This document shows, one piece after another, positions 35,103 to 43,793 of a DNA stretch of 64,000 bases. The stretch comes from Pseudomonas sp. URMO17WK12:I2 (lineage in GTDB: Bacteria > Pseudomonadota > Gammaproteobacteria > Pseudomonadales > Pseudomonadaceae), in the NCBI RefSeq assembly GCF_003253735.1, contig NZ_QKYW01000007.1:1-64000 (forward strand), given 5' to 3'. Both the position numbers and the translations under genes were made by a program. A model generated the notes under the pieces. That model was not told the DNA's origin, made no database searches, and saw only the letters and a program-made list of their open reading frames with translations. Position 1 is the first letter of the stretch, and each line of letters opens with the position of its first letter.

Positions 35103-36482
35103 ATGATCCTGGATATATCCGTAGTGCTGATTTACGCCGCCGGCATGCTGCTGCTCGGCTGGTATGGCATGCGCCGCGCGCGCAGCCAGGAAGATTACCT
35201 GGTAGCCGGTCGCAACCTCGGCCCGGCCTTCTACATGGGCACCATGGCCGCTACCGTGCTTGGCGGCGCGGCCACCGTCGGCACCGTGCGCCTGGGCTAC
35301 GTGCACGGCATTTCCGGGTTGTGGCTGTGCGCCGCCCTGGGTGCCGGCATCATCGTGCTCAACCTGTTCCTGGCCAAGCCGCTGCTCAAGCTGCGCATCT
35401 TCACCGTCACCCAGATCCTCGAGCGGCGCTACACCCCGGCGGCGCGCCAGGCCAGCGCGGTGGTGATGTTCGCCTATGCGCTGATGATCGCCGTAGTGTC
35501 CGTGCTAGCCAGCGGCACCGTGCTGCAGGTGCTCTTCGACCTGCCCTTCTGGGCCGCCACCCTGCTGGCCGGCGGTGTGGTGGTGGTGTATTCGAGCATC
35601 GGCGGCATGTGGTCGCTGACCCTGACGGACATCGTGCAGTTCGCGATCAAGACGGTCGGCCTGATGTTCGTGCTGCTGCCGATCTGCCTGTACCGCGTCG
35701 GTGGCTGGGACGCCCTGGCGGCCAAATTACCGAGCACCGCCTTCAGCCTGACCACCATCGGCTACGACACCATCCTTACCTACTTCCTGATCTACTTCTT
35801 CGGCATCCTCATCGGCCAGGACATCTGGCAGCGCGTGTTCACCGCCCGCAGCGAACGCGTGGCCCGGGTGGCCGGCAGCCTGGCCGGGGTGTATTGCGTA
35901 ATCTACGGGCTGGTCGGCGCACTGATCGGCATGTGCGCCAAGGTGCTGCTGCCTGACCTGGCCAATGCCAACAACGCCTTCGCCTCGATCGTGCAGAGCG
36001 CGTTGCCCGATGGCATTCGCGGTCTGGTGATCGCCGCCGCCCTGGCCGCGATGATGTCCACCGCCAGCGCCGGCCTGCTCGCTGCCGCCACCACGGTAAC
36101 CGAAGACCTGCTGCCCAAGCTGCGCGGCGGTCGCCCATCCAGCCTGGGCACGGCACGGCTGTTCACCCTGCTCACCGGCCTGCTGGTACTGGCGATCTCC
36201 CTGGTGGTCAGTGACGTGATCGGCGCCCTGACCCTGGCCTACAACCTGCTGGTGGGCGGCATCCTGATCCCCATCCTCGGCGCCATCTACTGGAAACGCG
36301 CCACCACCAGCGGCGCCATCGCCAGCATGGCCCTGGGCTGCAGCACGGCCCTGGCGTTCATGCTCAAGGATGGCCTGGAAGCCAATACGCCGATCTATTA
36401 CAGCCTGGCGGTCGGCCTGCTGGCCTTCGTTGTCGGCAGCCTGCTGACCCGCCCCCAGGCGCGTGCCGCCAGCCTCGCCTGA
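35103..36482 (+). CDS. Sodium:solute symporter (SSS family)
   Basis: A 459-residue Na+-coupled symporter of the LeuT fold with about 13 helices. Typical family stretches are EDYLVAGRNLGPAFYMGTMAATVLGGAATVGT and IAAALAAMMSTASAGLLAAATTVTEDL. It lies between guanidinobutyrase and the ThDP decarboxylase, so a guanidino compound (4-guanidinobutyrate or related) is the likely substrate; this is inference from context. Confidence 0.88.
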   Translation: MILDISVVLIYAAGMLLLGWYGMRRARSQEDYLVAGRNLGPAFYMGTMAATVLGGAATVGTVRLGYVHGISGLWLCAALGAGIIVLNLFLAKPLLKLRIFTVTQILERRYTPAARQASAVVMFAYALMIAVVSVLASGTVLQVLFDLPFWAATLLAGGVVVVYSSIGGMWSLTLTDIVQFAIKTVGLMFVLLPICLYRVGGWDALAAKLPSTAFSLTTIGYDTILTYFLIYFFGILIGQDIWQRVFTARSERVARVAGSLAGVYCVIYGLVGALIGMCAKVLLPDLANANNAFASIVQSALPDGIRGLVIAAALAAMMSTASAGLLAAATTVTEDLLPKLRGGRPSSLGTARLFTLLTGLLVLAISLVVSDVIGALTLAYNLLVGGILIPILGAIYWKRATTSGAIASMALGCSTALAFMLKDGLEANTPIYYSLAVGLLAFVVGSLLTRPQARAASLA

Positions 36483-36541
36483 GCCCCCACCGGTGCCGGC
36501 GCTGCTGCCGGCACCTCCAGAGCCATCACCTAGGAGCCAGC

Positions 36542-38143
36542 ATGACCACCTGCGGTGAATTTCTCGTCAAGCAACTGCACGCCTGGGGCGTCGACACCGT
36601 GTTCGGCATTCCCGGCGTGCACACCATCGAGCTGTACCGCGGCCTGCCGGGCAGCGGCATCCGCCATGTCACTCCGCGCCACGAGCAGGGCGCCGGCTTC
36701 ATGGCCGACGGCTATGCACGGGTGAGCGGCAAGCCCGGCGTGTGCTTCATCATCACCGGGCCGGGGATGACCAATATCGCCACTGCCATGGGTCAGGCCT
36801 ACGCCGATTCGATCCCGATGTTGGTGATCTCCAGCGTCAATGAGCGCGAGCGCCTGGGCCGCGGTAACGGCTACCTGCACGAGTTGCCGGACCAGCGCGC
36901 CCTGGTGGCCGGGGTCGCTGCCTTCAGCCATACGCTGATGAGCGTCGACGAATTGCCCGAGGTGCTGGCCCGCGCCTTCGCGGTATTCGATGGGCAGCGG
37001 CCACGGCCGGTGCACATCGAGCTGCCGCTGGACGTGATCACCGCGGCGGCCGACCACCTGAACGTGCAACCCCGGCTGATCGCCCCGCGCCCTGCTCCGC
37101 CAGCCGGGTTGATCCAGCAGGCGGTGCAGCGTCTGCGCCAGGCCCAGCGCCCATTGCTGCTGATCGGTGGCGGCTGCGTCGCCCAGGCCGAGGCGGTGCG
37201 CCGCCTGGCCGAGACGCTGGATGCGCCGACCGCGCTGACCATCAACGCCAAGGGCCTGCTGCCGGCAGCGCATCCGCTGCTGATTGGCAGTAACCAGTCG
37301 CTGCCGCCGGTACGCAGATTGGCGCTGGACGCCGACCTGGTGCTGGCCATCGGCACCGAGCTGGGCGAGACCGATTACGACGTGGTGTTCGACGGCAACT
37401 TCCGCCTCGGCGGCGAGTTGATCCGCATCGATATCGACGCCGCGCAGCTGCAGCGCAATCACCAGCCGGTATTGGCCATTCACAGCGACGCCGGGCTGGC
37501 CATCGAGGCGCTGCTGGAGCAACTGCCGCAACGCATCTGCGCTGGGCAGAGCCGGGGCGCCGAGCGGGCCAGCGGGGTTCGCCAGCAACTGGCCGAAGAG
37601 TTCAGTGGCTGGGCCCACTATCGCCAGCTGTTCGACTGCATCCTCGAGGCGCTGCCCGAGGCGCGCTTCGTCGGCGACTCGACGCAGACCGTATACAGCG
37701 GCAACCACCTGGTCGAACTGGACGGCCCGCGGCGCTGGTTCAACGCCTCCACCGGCTACGGCACCTTGGGCTATGGCCTGCCGGCGGCGATTGGCGCCCG
37801 GCTGGCCGAACCGACGCGCCCGGTGATCAGCCTGATGGGCGACGGCGGCATCCAGTTCACCCTGCCGGAACTGGCCAGCGCCGTGGAAGCACGGGTCGGC
37901 ATCATCGTGCTGCTGTGGAACAACCAGGGCTACGGCGAGATCAAGCGCTACATGCAGCGCCGCGACATCACCCCGCTGGGCGTGGACATCTACACGCCGG
38001 ATTTCCTGACCATCGCCCGCGGCTTCGGCTGCCTGGCCGAACGCGCCCGCGACCACGGGCACCTGCAAAGCCTGCTGCGCGAGGCGCCGAGCGACCGACC
38101 GCTGCTGATCGAGCTGGCCGAAGCACCACCGTTCGCACCCTGA
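36542..38143 (+). CDS. aruI: 5-guanidino-2-oxopentanoate (2-ketoarginine) decarboxylase, AruI-like
   Basis: A 533-residue ThDP-dependent enzyme. The ThDP activation glutamate is in RHEQGAGFMADGYARVSG; the ThDP/Mg motif is GDGGIQFTLPELASAV...NNQGYGEI. It is related to acetolactate synthases, but the opening GEFLVKQLHAWGVDTVFGIPGVHTIELYRGLPG matches proteins annotated as AruI. Its neighbours (gbuA, gbuR) fit the arginine transaminase route: 2-ketoarginine to 4-guanidinobutyraldehyde, then 4-guanidinobutyrate, then GABA. The transaminase (aruH) and aldehyde dehydrogenase are not in the window. Confidence 0.85.
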   Translation: MTTCGEFLVKQLHAWGVDTVFGIPGVHTIELYRGLPGSGIRHVTPRHEQGAGFMADGYARVSGKPGVCFIITGPGMTNIATAMGQAYADSIPMLVISSVNERERLGRGNGYLHELPDQRALVAGVAAFSHTLMSVDELPEVLARAFAVFDGQRPRPVHIELPLDVITAAADHLNVQPRLIAPRPAPPAGLIQQAVQRLRQAQRPLLLIGGGCVAQAEAVRRLAETLDAPTALTINAKGLLPAAHPLLIGSNQSLPPVRRLALDADLVLAIGTELGETDYDVVFDGNFRLGGELIRIDIDAAQLQRNHQPVLAIHSDAGLAIEALLEQLPQRICAGQSRGAERASGVRQQLAEEFSGWAHYRQLFDCILEALPEARFVGDSTQTVYSGNHLVELDGPRRWFNASTGYGTLGYGLPAAIGARLAEPTRPVISLMGDGGIQFTLPELASAVEARVGIIVLLWNNQGYGEIKRYMQRRDITPLGVDIYTPDFLTIARGFGCLAERARDHGHLQSLLREAPSDRPLLIELAEAPPFAP

Positions 38144-38171
38144 AAACGCGGCAGCGCCCCGGCGCAGGCCA

Positions 38172-40706
38172 CTACTTGCGCGGTTTCGCCCGCGCCGTGG
38201 GCTCGGCGATCAGCGGGTCGTCGGGCCAGTAGTGTTTCGGGTAGCGGCCCTTCAGATCCTTCTTCACTTCGGCGTAGGTGGTGCGCCAGAAGTTGGCCAG
38301 GTCCTGGGTCACCTGCACCGGGCGCCGCGCCGGCGACAACAAGTGCAGCAGCACCTGTTGCCGGCCATTGGCGATGCGCGGTGTTTCGGCCAGGCCGAAC
38401 AGCTCCTGCAGGCGCACCGCCAATACCGGCGGGTGCTCGCTGTAATCCAGGCCGATGCGCGAGCCGGACGGCACCGCAATGCTGCGCGGCGCCCATTCGT
38501 CCAGGCGCTGGGGCAGCGGCCAGGGCAACAGGGTTTGCAGCATGGACGGCAGGTCGAGGTTGCCGAAGTGGCTGAGCCGGGTGACCTTGCCCAGGTAAGG
38601 CGCCAGCCAGGTTTCCAGGCTGGCCAGCAACGCGGCATCGGATACATCGGGCCATTCGCTGGCTGCCTGGCTTTGCAGATCGAGCCCACGCAGCAACATC
38701 ACCCGCGCCTGCCACTGGCGCAGCTCCGGCGTCCATGGCAGCAGCGCCAGGCCTTTGCGCCGCACCAGGCCGAGCAGCGCGGTGGTGCGCGCCTCGGCAT
38801 CCAGCCCCGGCAGTGCCTCGCTGCTGAGCACCAGATCACCGACCTTGCGTTGCCGCTCGGCACGCAGCACGCCTTCGCGTTCGTCCCACTCGAGCAGATC
38901 CTGGCTGCTGACCTGCTCGGCCAGCTCCGAGTCGAACAACGCCGGCTCCAGTTCGGCTGCGAGGTAGATGCGCTCTTCACGCTGGCCCTGGCGGCTGCCC
39001 AGGTCGGCGACCACCAGCCAGGCGTGCTTCATCAGCGCATCGGCCTCGGCGAACTGCGCGGCGCGGCCATTGGCCAGGCGGTATTCGGCGCCGCCTTCGC
39101 GGCGCTGACGGGCGATGCGATCCGGGTAGGCGAAGGCCAGCAGTGCGCCCAGCCAACGACCGTGCTCGGGATCACTCACCGGCTCGCTGACCGATACCCG
39201 GCGCAAGTAACCCTGGAACTGCCTGGCCAGCTGCCTGGCGCGCTGTACGCCGCCATTGGCGCCGCGCGCCGCCCGGCTCTCACCCGACAGCAGCGCCAGG
39301 CGGCTGTGCAGATCGGCGCCACCGCCACGCTGGATGTCGCGCTCGCCCAGCAGGGCCGCCAGGTCACAGGCCAGCTCACCGAGGCCCAGGGCCTGCCCGC
39401 GCAGCAGCAGGTGGGCGATACGCGGATGGGCCGGCAGCTCGGCCATGGCCTGGCCGTGAGCAGTCAGTACACCGCGCTCGTCGAGCGCGCCAAGGCGTTG
39501 CAGCAGGTCGCGTGCCTGGGCATAGGCCGCGGCAGGCGGCGGGTCGAGCCAGACCAGCTCGTCCACCTCGACGCCCCAGCGCGCCAATTGCAGTGCCAGG
39601 CCCGCCAGGTCGGCCTGAAGAATCTCCGCCGCGGAATAGGCAGGCAATTGTTCGTGCTGCGCCTGGGACCATAGCCGGTAGCACGCACCCGGCTGCAGGC
39701 GTCCGGCCCGGCCGGCGCGCTGGGTGGCCGAGGCGCGGGAAACGCGCGCGGTATCCAGGCGCGTCATGCCGCTGCCCGGGTCGAAACGCGGCACGCGCGC
39801 CAGGCCGGCGTCGACCACCACGCGCACGCCATCGATGGTCAGGCTGGTCTCGGCGATGTTGGTGGCCAGCACCACCTTGCGCAGCCCGGCCGGCGCCGGC
39901 TCGATGGCCGCGCGCTGGGCCGACAGCTCCAGCTCGCCATGCAGCGGGCAGACGCGCACGTCGTTGCGCCCGGCCAGGACCTCCTCCAGTTGCTCGGCCA
40001 CCCGGCGAATCTCCGCCTGGCCGGGCAAAAACACCAGCAGGCTGCCCGGCTCGTCGTCCAGTGCCTGCACAACGGTTTGCAGCACCCGCGGCTCCAACCA
40101 CTCGCCGGCCTGCCACGGCGCGCCCCAGCGAATATCCACCGGGAACATGCGTCCTTCGCTGCGCAGCACCGGCGCGTCATCGAGCAGCCCGGCCAGGCGC
40201 TCGCCTTCCAGCGTGGCGGACATCAACAGCACCTTGAGCGGCGCCTCACCACTGTCGGCGCCGCGAAACATCGCCCGACCGTTGAGGGTCAGCGCCAGGG
40301 CCAGGTCGGCATCCAGGCTGCGTTCATGGAATTCGTCGAAGATCACCAACCCCACACCGTCCAGCGCCGGGTCGTCCTGCAGGCGCCGGGCGAGGATGCC
40401 CTCGGTGACCACCTCGATGCGCGTGTTCGGCCCCACTTTGCTGTCCAGGCGAATGCGATAGCCCACCGTCTCGCCGACCTTTTCACCCAGCTCACTGGCC
40501 AGCCGCTCGGCGGCGGCGCGGGCGGCCAGGCGCCGCGGCTCGAGCATGATGATGCGCTGCCCGGCCAGCCACGGCTGGTCGAGCACGGCCAACGGCACGC
40601 GGGTGGTCTTGCCGGCCCCGGGTGGCGCTTCGAGCACCACTTCATCTCGGGCAGCGAGGGCGCGGCAGAGGTCGGGCAGCAGGGAATCGATCGGCAGGGT
40701 ATTCAT
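38172..40706 (-). CDS. hrpB: ATP-dependent helicase HrpB
   Basis: An 844-residue DEAH-type helicase. Walker A is APPGAGKTTRVP (near residue 25), motif II is IFDEFHERSLD (DEFH instead of DEAH), motif III is SATLEG, and motif VI is QRAGRAGRLQPG. The HrpB-specific C-terminal domain (PRSIAVPSGSRIGLDYSEHPPVLAVRLQELFG) is complete. Length is typical. The cellular role is poorly defined. It stands alone. Confidence 0.95.
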   Translation of the reverse strand: MNTLPIDSLLPDLCRALAARDEVVLEAPPGAGKTTRVPLAVLDQPWLAGQRIIMLEPRRLAARAAAERLASELGEKVGETVGYRIRLDSKVGPNTRIEVVTEGILARRLQDDPALDGVGLVIFDEFHERSLDADLALALTLNGRAMFRGADSGEAPLKVLLMSATLEGERLAGLLDDAPVLRSEGRMFPVDIRWGAPWQAGEWLEPRVLQTVVQALDDEPGSLLVFLPGQAEIRRVAEQLEEVLAGRNDVRVCPLHGELELSAQRAAIEPAPAGLRKVVLATNIAETSLTIDGVRVVVDAGLARVPRFDPGSGMTRLDTARVSRASATQRAGRAGRLQPGACYRLWSQAQHEQLPAYSAAEILQADLAGLALQLARWGVEVDELVWLDPPPAAAYAQARDLLQRLGALDERGVLTAHGQAMAELPAHPRIAHLLLRGQALGLGELACDLAALLGERDIQRGGGADLHSRLALLSGESRAARGANGGVQRARQLARQFQGYLRRVSVSEPVSDPEHGRWLGALLAFAYPDRIARQRREGGAEYRLANGRAAQFAEADALMKHAWLVVADLGSRQGQREERIYLAAELEPALFDSELAEQVSSQDLLEWDEREGVLRAERQRKVGDLVLSSEALPGLDAEARTTALLGLVRRKGLALLPWTPELRQWQARVMLLRGLDLQSQAASEWPDVSDAALLASLETWLAPYLGKVTRLSHFGNLDLPSMLQTLLPWPLPQRLDEWAPRSIAVPSGSRIGLDYSEHPPVLAVRLQELFGLAETPRIANGRQQVLLHLLSPARRPVQVTQDLANFWRTTYAEVKKDLKGRYPKHYWPDDPLIAEPTARAKPRK

Positions 40707-40857
40707 CGAAGCTCCATCATCGGCCGGCGATTATACGGCGAACCGCCTCTGCGCTTCGCCGGTCAGATGGCATCGAACGCTGCGTATTCGCAGCGCCACA
40801 GCAGCTTTGCAATCAACGCCTTGCTATAGTGGCGTCCACTTTTCCTGGAGGTGCTCG

Positions 40858-41277
40858 ATGCGCACGAAATCCCGCGTTATCGGCGGCGTTCTCGCCGTCA
40901 CATTGGTCACTCAACTGTCTGCCTGCGGCACCATCTTCTTTCCCGATCGCCGCGGCCAGATCGAAGGCCGTATCGACCCCCTCGTCGCCGGCCTGAACGC
41001 CATCGGCATTCTCTTCTACGTGATCCCGGGCCTGATCGCCTTTGGCGTCGACTTCGCCACCGGTGCCATCTACCTGCCCGGCGGCCTCAACGCCCAGGTC
41101 GACCCGCAGTCGCTGAAGAACGTGGTGGACGCGGACGGCAAGGTCGACACCGCCAAGCTCAAGGCACTGATCGAAACCCAGACCGGCCATAACCTGCCGC
41201 TCGACGACCCGCGCCTGATCCAGCACAGCGGCAGCACCGAGCAACTGGCAGCCTATGGCCTGCGTCCTGCGGCCTGA
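40858..41277 (+). CDS. Small lipoprotein with a hydrophobic core
   Basis: A 139-residue lipoprotein. The signal peptide ends in a lipobox LSAC (Cys23). A second hydrophobic stretch, AIGILFYVIPGLIAFGVDFATGAIYLP (about residues 44-72), follows, then a helical tail. Homologues in pseudomonads are sometimes labelled polyribonucleotide nucleotidyltransferase, which this sequence does not support. A ribosome site TGGAGG precedes the ATG. Function is unknown. Confidence 0.75.
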   Translation: MRTKSRVIGGVLAVTLVTQLSACGTIFFPDRRGQIEGRIDPLVAGLNAIGILFYVIPGLIAFGVDFATGAIYLPGGLNAQVDPQSLKNVVDADGKVDTAKLKALIETQTGHNLPLDDPRLIQHSGSTEQLAAYGLRPAA

Positions 41278-41338
41278 TTGACCCGCGCAGCCCGTCAGCG
41301 ATGATGGGCTCGCCCCTGCCGCACGCCATGGATCGCCC

Positions 41339-42223
41339 ATGACCCTCGACCGCCAGCACGCCCGCCTGATGCGCCAGGCCACCGCCGCCGCACTCTGCGT
41401 GGCGCTGACCCTGGTGCTGTGCAAGGCCGTCGCCTGGTGGGCCAGCGGTTCGGTCAGCCTGCTCGCCGGCCTGACCGATTCGCTGCTCGACAGCGCCGCC
41501 TCGCTGCTCAACCTGATCGCCGTGAACATCGCCCTGCGCCCCGCCGATGACGATCACCGTTACGGCCATGGCAAGGCCGAGGCAATGGCCGGGCTGGGTC
41601 AGGCGCTGTTCATCGCTGCCAGCGCCATCCTGGTCGCCGTGCAGGGTTTCGAGCGCCTGCGCCAGCCAGAGCCGCTGACCGCCCAGGCCCTGGGTATCGC
41701 GGTGATGCTGCTGTCCATGGCGCTGACCGTCGCCCTGCTGCTGTTCCAGCATCACGTGGTGCGCAAGACCGGCTCCACGGCGATTCATGCCGACTCCCTG
41801 CACTACCGCTCCGACCTGCTGCTCAACGGTGGCATCCTCCTCGCCCTGCTGCTCGCCTACCTGGGCTGGCAGCAGGGCGATGCGTTATTCGCCATCGGCA
41901 TCGCCGCCTACATCCTGTGGAGCGCCTTCAGCATCGCCCGCCAGTCGACCAGCGTGCTGATGGATCAGGAACTGGCCCCCGATGTCAGCACACGCATGAG
42001 CGAGCTGGCCTGCGCGGTGCCCGGCGTCGTCGGCATCCACGACCTGCGCACGCGCCTCTCCGGTACCCGCTGGTTCGTGCAGCTACACGTCGATCTGCCC
42101 GGCAGCCTCAGCCTCACCGAAGCCCATGCCCTGTGCGAGCAGGTGGAAGATGCCATCCGCGGCGAATTCGCCCAGGCCGAAGTGCTGGTGCATGCCGACC
42201 CGGTCGACGCCGCACCGTTTTGA
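41339..42223 (+). CDS. fieF: Cation diffusion facilitator FieF (Fe/Zn efflux)
   Basis: A 294-residue CDF transporter with six helices and a cytoplasmic C-terminal domain. Metal-site motifs are DSLLD (helix 2), DDDHRYGHGKAEA (loop) and HADSLHYRSD (helix 5). These match YiiP/FieF, which exports Zn2+ or Fe2+ in exchange for protons. The start, ATG at 41339, follows a short gap after the lipoprotein. Confidence 0.9.
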   Translation: MTLDRQHARLMRQATAAALCVALTLVLCKAVAWWASGSVSLLAGLTDSLLDSAASLLNLIAVNIALRPADDDHRYGHGKAEAMAGLGQALFIAASAILVAVQGFERLRQPEPLTAQALGIAVMLLSMALTVALLLFQHHVVRKTGSTAIHADSLHYRSDLLLNGGILLALLLAYLGWQQGDALFAIGIAAYILWSAFSIARQSTSVLMDQELAPDVSTRMSELACAVPGVVGIHDLRTRLSGTRWFVQLHVDLPGSLSLTEAHALCEQVEDAIRGEFAQAEVLVHADPVDAAPF

Positions 42224-42378
42224 GGCAGGCGATACGCCACTAGAAAAACACTGAACCGTCATCGCGAAAGGCCAGTCAGCTTCTGTAAGCCCAAATGACT
42301 TGGGTTGGTCGCTCCCGGCTCTCCTCACCCTCACCCAGGGCGGCACCGGGGCTCAATTCGTGATGAGAGGATTACCAC

Positions 42379-42654
42379 ATGAAGCGCGTATCCATGTTCG
42401 TCATTGCCGCCGTTCTGGCTGCACCCGCATTCGCAGCCGATGACCTGTGCACCGTCAACCTGCAGAAACTCGACAACGCCGTGGCTACCAAGACCACCCT
42501 GCCGGAGCCGCTCAAACAGCAGGTTACCGACGCCAAGAAGAAAGCCACCGACGCCAAGGCAGCCGGCGACCTGAAAGCCTGCGGCACCTACGCCCAGGAA
42601 GCCCTGCAGCTGCTGGACGCCCCAGGTGACGACGGCAGCGGTGCCACCCGCTGA
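42379..42654 (+). CDS. Small periplasmic protein (DUF5339-like)
   Basis: A 91-residue exported protein. The signal peptide (MKRVSMFVIAAVLAAPAFAA, cleavage near residue 20) is followed by a helical mature domain with two cysteines (DDLCTVNL and LKACGTYAQ) that probably form a disulfide. Function is unknown. An AGAGGA ribosome site precedes the start. Confidence 0.78.
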   Translation: MKRVSMFVIAAVLAAPAFAADDLCTVNLQKLDNAVATKTTLPEPLKQQVTDAKKKATDAKAAGDLKACGTYAQEALQLLDAPGDDGSGATR

Positions 42655-42758
42655 TAACCTGTAGGGCCGGCCTTGATGCCGGCCTGATTGCAGCGTGCAG
42701 CGTACGTCCGGGTCGACGCCACGAACCCTTTGACGTACACTGCAGGTCTTGCAGTTTC

Positions 42759-43150
42759 GGGGCCGATTAGGATTCGACGCCGGTAGCGAAGCTCGAGGTG
42801 CATGCCGACTTGGTAACAGAAGTCGTAAATCCACTGTTGCAACTTTCTATAGTTGCCAATGACGAAAACTACGAGGGCTACGCTCTCGCTGCGTAAGCGG
42901 CGCGACTAGTCCTTCTGGTAGCTTCGGCTCCAGCGATCACTAGAGGATGCCTGTAAACTCGAAGTGATTGTCATGCAGAACAGGATCGCCGCGTAGTACG
43001 TTGTGGACGAAGTGGCTAAAACTTACACAACTCGCCCAAAGCACCCTGCCCGTCGGGCGGCTGAGGGTTAACTCAATAGACACGGCTAAGCATGTAGTAC
43101 CGACAGTGGAGAACTGGCGGACGGGGGTTCAAATCCCCCCGGCTCCACCA
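42759..43150 (+). ncRNA. ssrA: Transfer-messenger RNA (tmRNA)
   Basis: About 392 nt. The 5' end GGGGCCG pairs with 3' CGGCTCC followed by ACCA; the T-loop ggttcaaatccccc precedes the acceptor. The resume codon and tag reading frame run from 42855 to 42896 and encode ANDENYEGYALAA, then a stop. tmRNA with SmpB rescues stalled ribosomes and tags the nascent protein for proteolysis. The tag is 13 residues, longer than the 10 I recall for P. aeruginosa. Confidence 0.95.
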
Positions 43151-43156
43151 AACCAG

Positions 43157-43193
43157 AACCCCTGATTTTCCTAGCGAAAGTCAGGGGTTTTTC
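43157..43193 (+). terminator. Rho-independent terminator of ssrA
   Basis: A 14-bp stem, AACCCCTGATTTTC (43157-43170) / GAAAGTCAGGGGTT (43176-43189), with one G-U pair and a 5-nt loop, followed by a T-run. Confidence 0.88.
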
Positions 43194-43292
43194 TTTGCGT
43201 GTCGAAAAATTGTCGAAGTGTATTTGCGATTTTAGGCTTATGAACCATGATGATCGCTGATCTCTTCAAATCTGCTCGAGGACAGAAGCACG

Positions 43293-43514
43293 TTGAAGAT
43301 TGATGTTGAAAACCTCAGATTTGTCGGCGTTGATCGTTACTACGCAGATGGCGCAAGGGCGCTTATCACAGAAGCCCTGGTAAACGACCCCAAGGACATA
43401 CTTGAGCTGACAAACCTCATTCTTGAACTGAGGCCCGAGGATCGCCTGGATCCCGAGCTCAGGTATTTGAAACACCTGGCGATCAATGCCTTGAGCAGAT
43501 CAGAAATTCGCTAA
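43293..43514 (+). CDS. Small orphan protein between ssrA and an integrase remnant
   Basis: A 73-residue frame with a TTG start at 43293 and GAGGAC upstream. The protein (MKIDVENLRFVGVDRYYADG...) is acidic, predicted mostly helical, with an LTNLILELRPEDRLDPELRYLKHLAI helix pair. I recognise no family. Base composition is clearly more AT-rich than the neighbours. Its position after tmRNA suggests a leftover cargo gene of an integrated element. Confidence 0.55.
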   Translation: MKIDVENLRFVGVDRYYADGARALITEALVNDPKDILELTNLILELRPEDRLDPELRYLKHLAINALSRSEIR

Positions 43515-43525
43515 TGCCCAAGTCG

Positions 43526-43645
43526 TCAGGAAAAGGACGAACCGAAGCGCAGTGCATCTTGCAGGTGGTCGGGGGCCAAATGAGCGTAGCGCATGGTCAT
43601 CGCCAGTCTCGAACGTCCCATGCTGCGCTGCAGCAAAAAACGAGG
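43526..43645 (-). pseudogene. Decayed 3' end of a phage-type tyrosine recombinase (integrase)
   Basis: On the minus strand, 40 codons end at a TGA (43528..43526). They encode a recognisable integrase C-terminus: SMGRSRLAMTMRYAHLAPDH followed by LQDALRF. The Tyr in MRYAHL is the position of the nucleophilic tyrosine of P4/lambda-type integrases. An in-frame TAA at 43648..43646 cuts it upstream, and the catalytic R-H-R core is not found, so it is a remnant. It lies 375 bp after ssrA, a classic island attachment site. Confidence 0.75.
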
Positions 43646-43793
43646 TTATCGCCGTTCTGGATGAAGAATGGTGCAGTGCGCGCTGCCTGCCCCTCGTAGC
43701 TGAAACTCGTCCGGGTCAAGGCGCTGCGGTACGCTGTAATGACCGCGTTCGGCGGACCATGCTAGTGCCGTTAACCCTCACAAAAGGATTTCC

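Noticed and set aside
40858..41277. Annotation of the small lipoprotein as polyribonucleotide nucleotidyltransferase
   Set aside because: No RNase PH, KH or S1 domain is present; the protein is a 139-residue lipoprotein.
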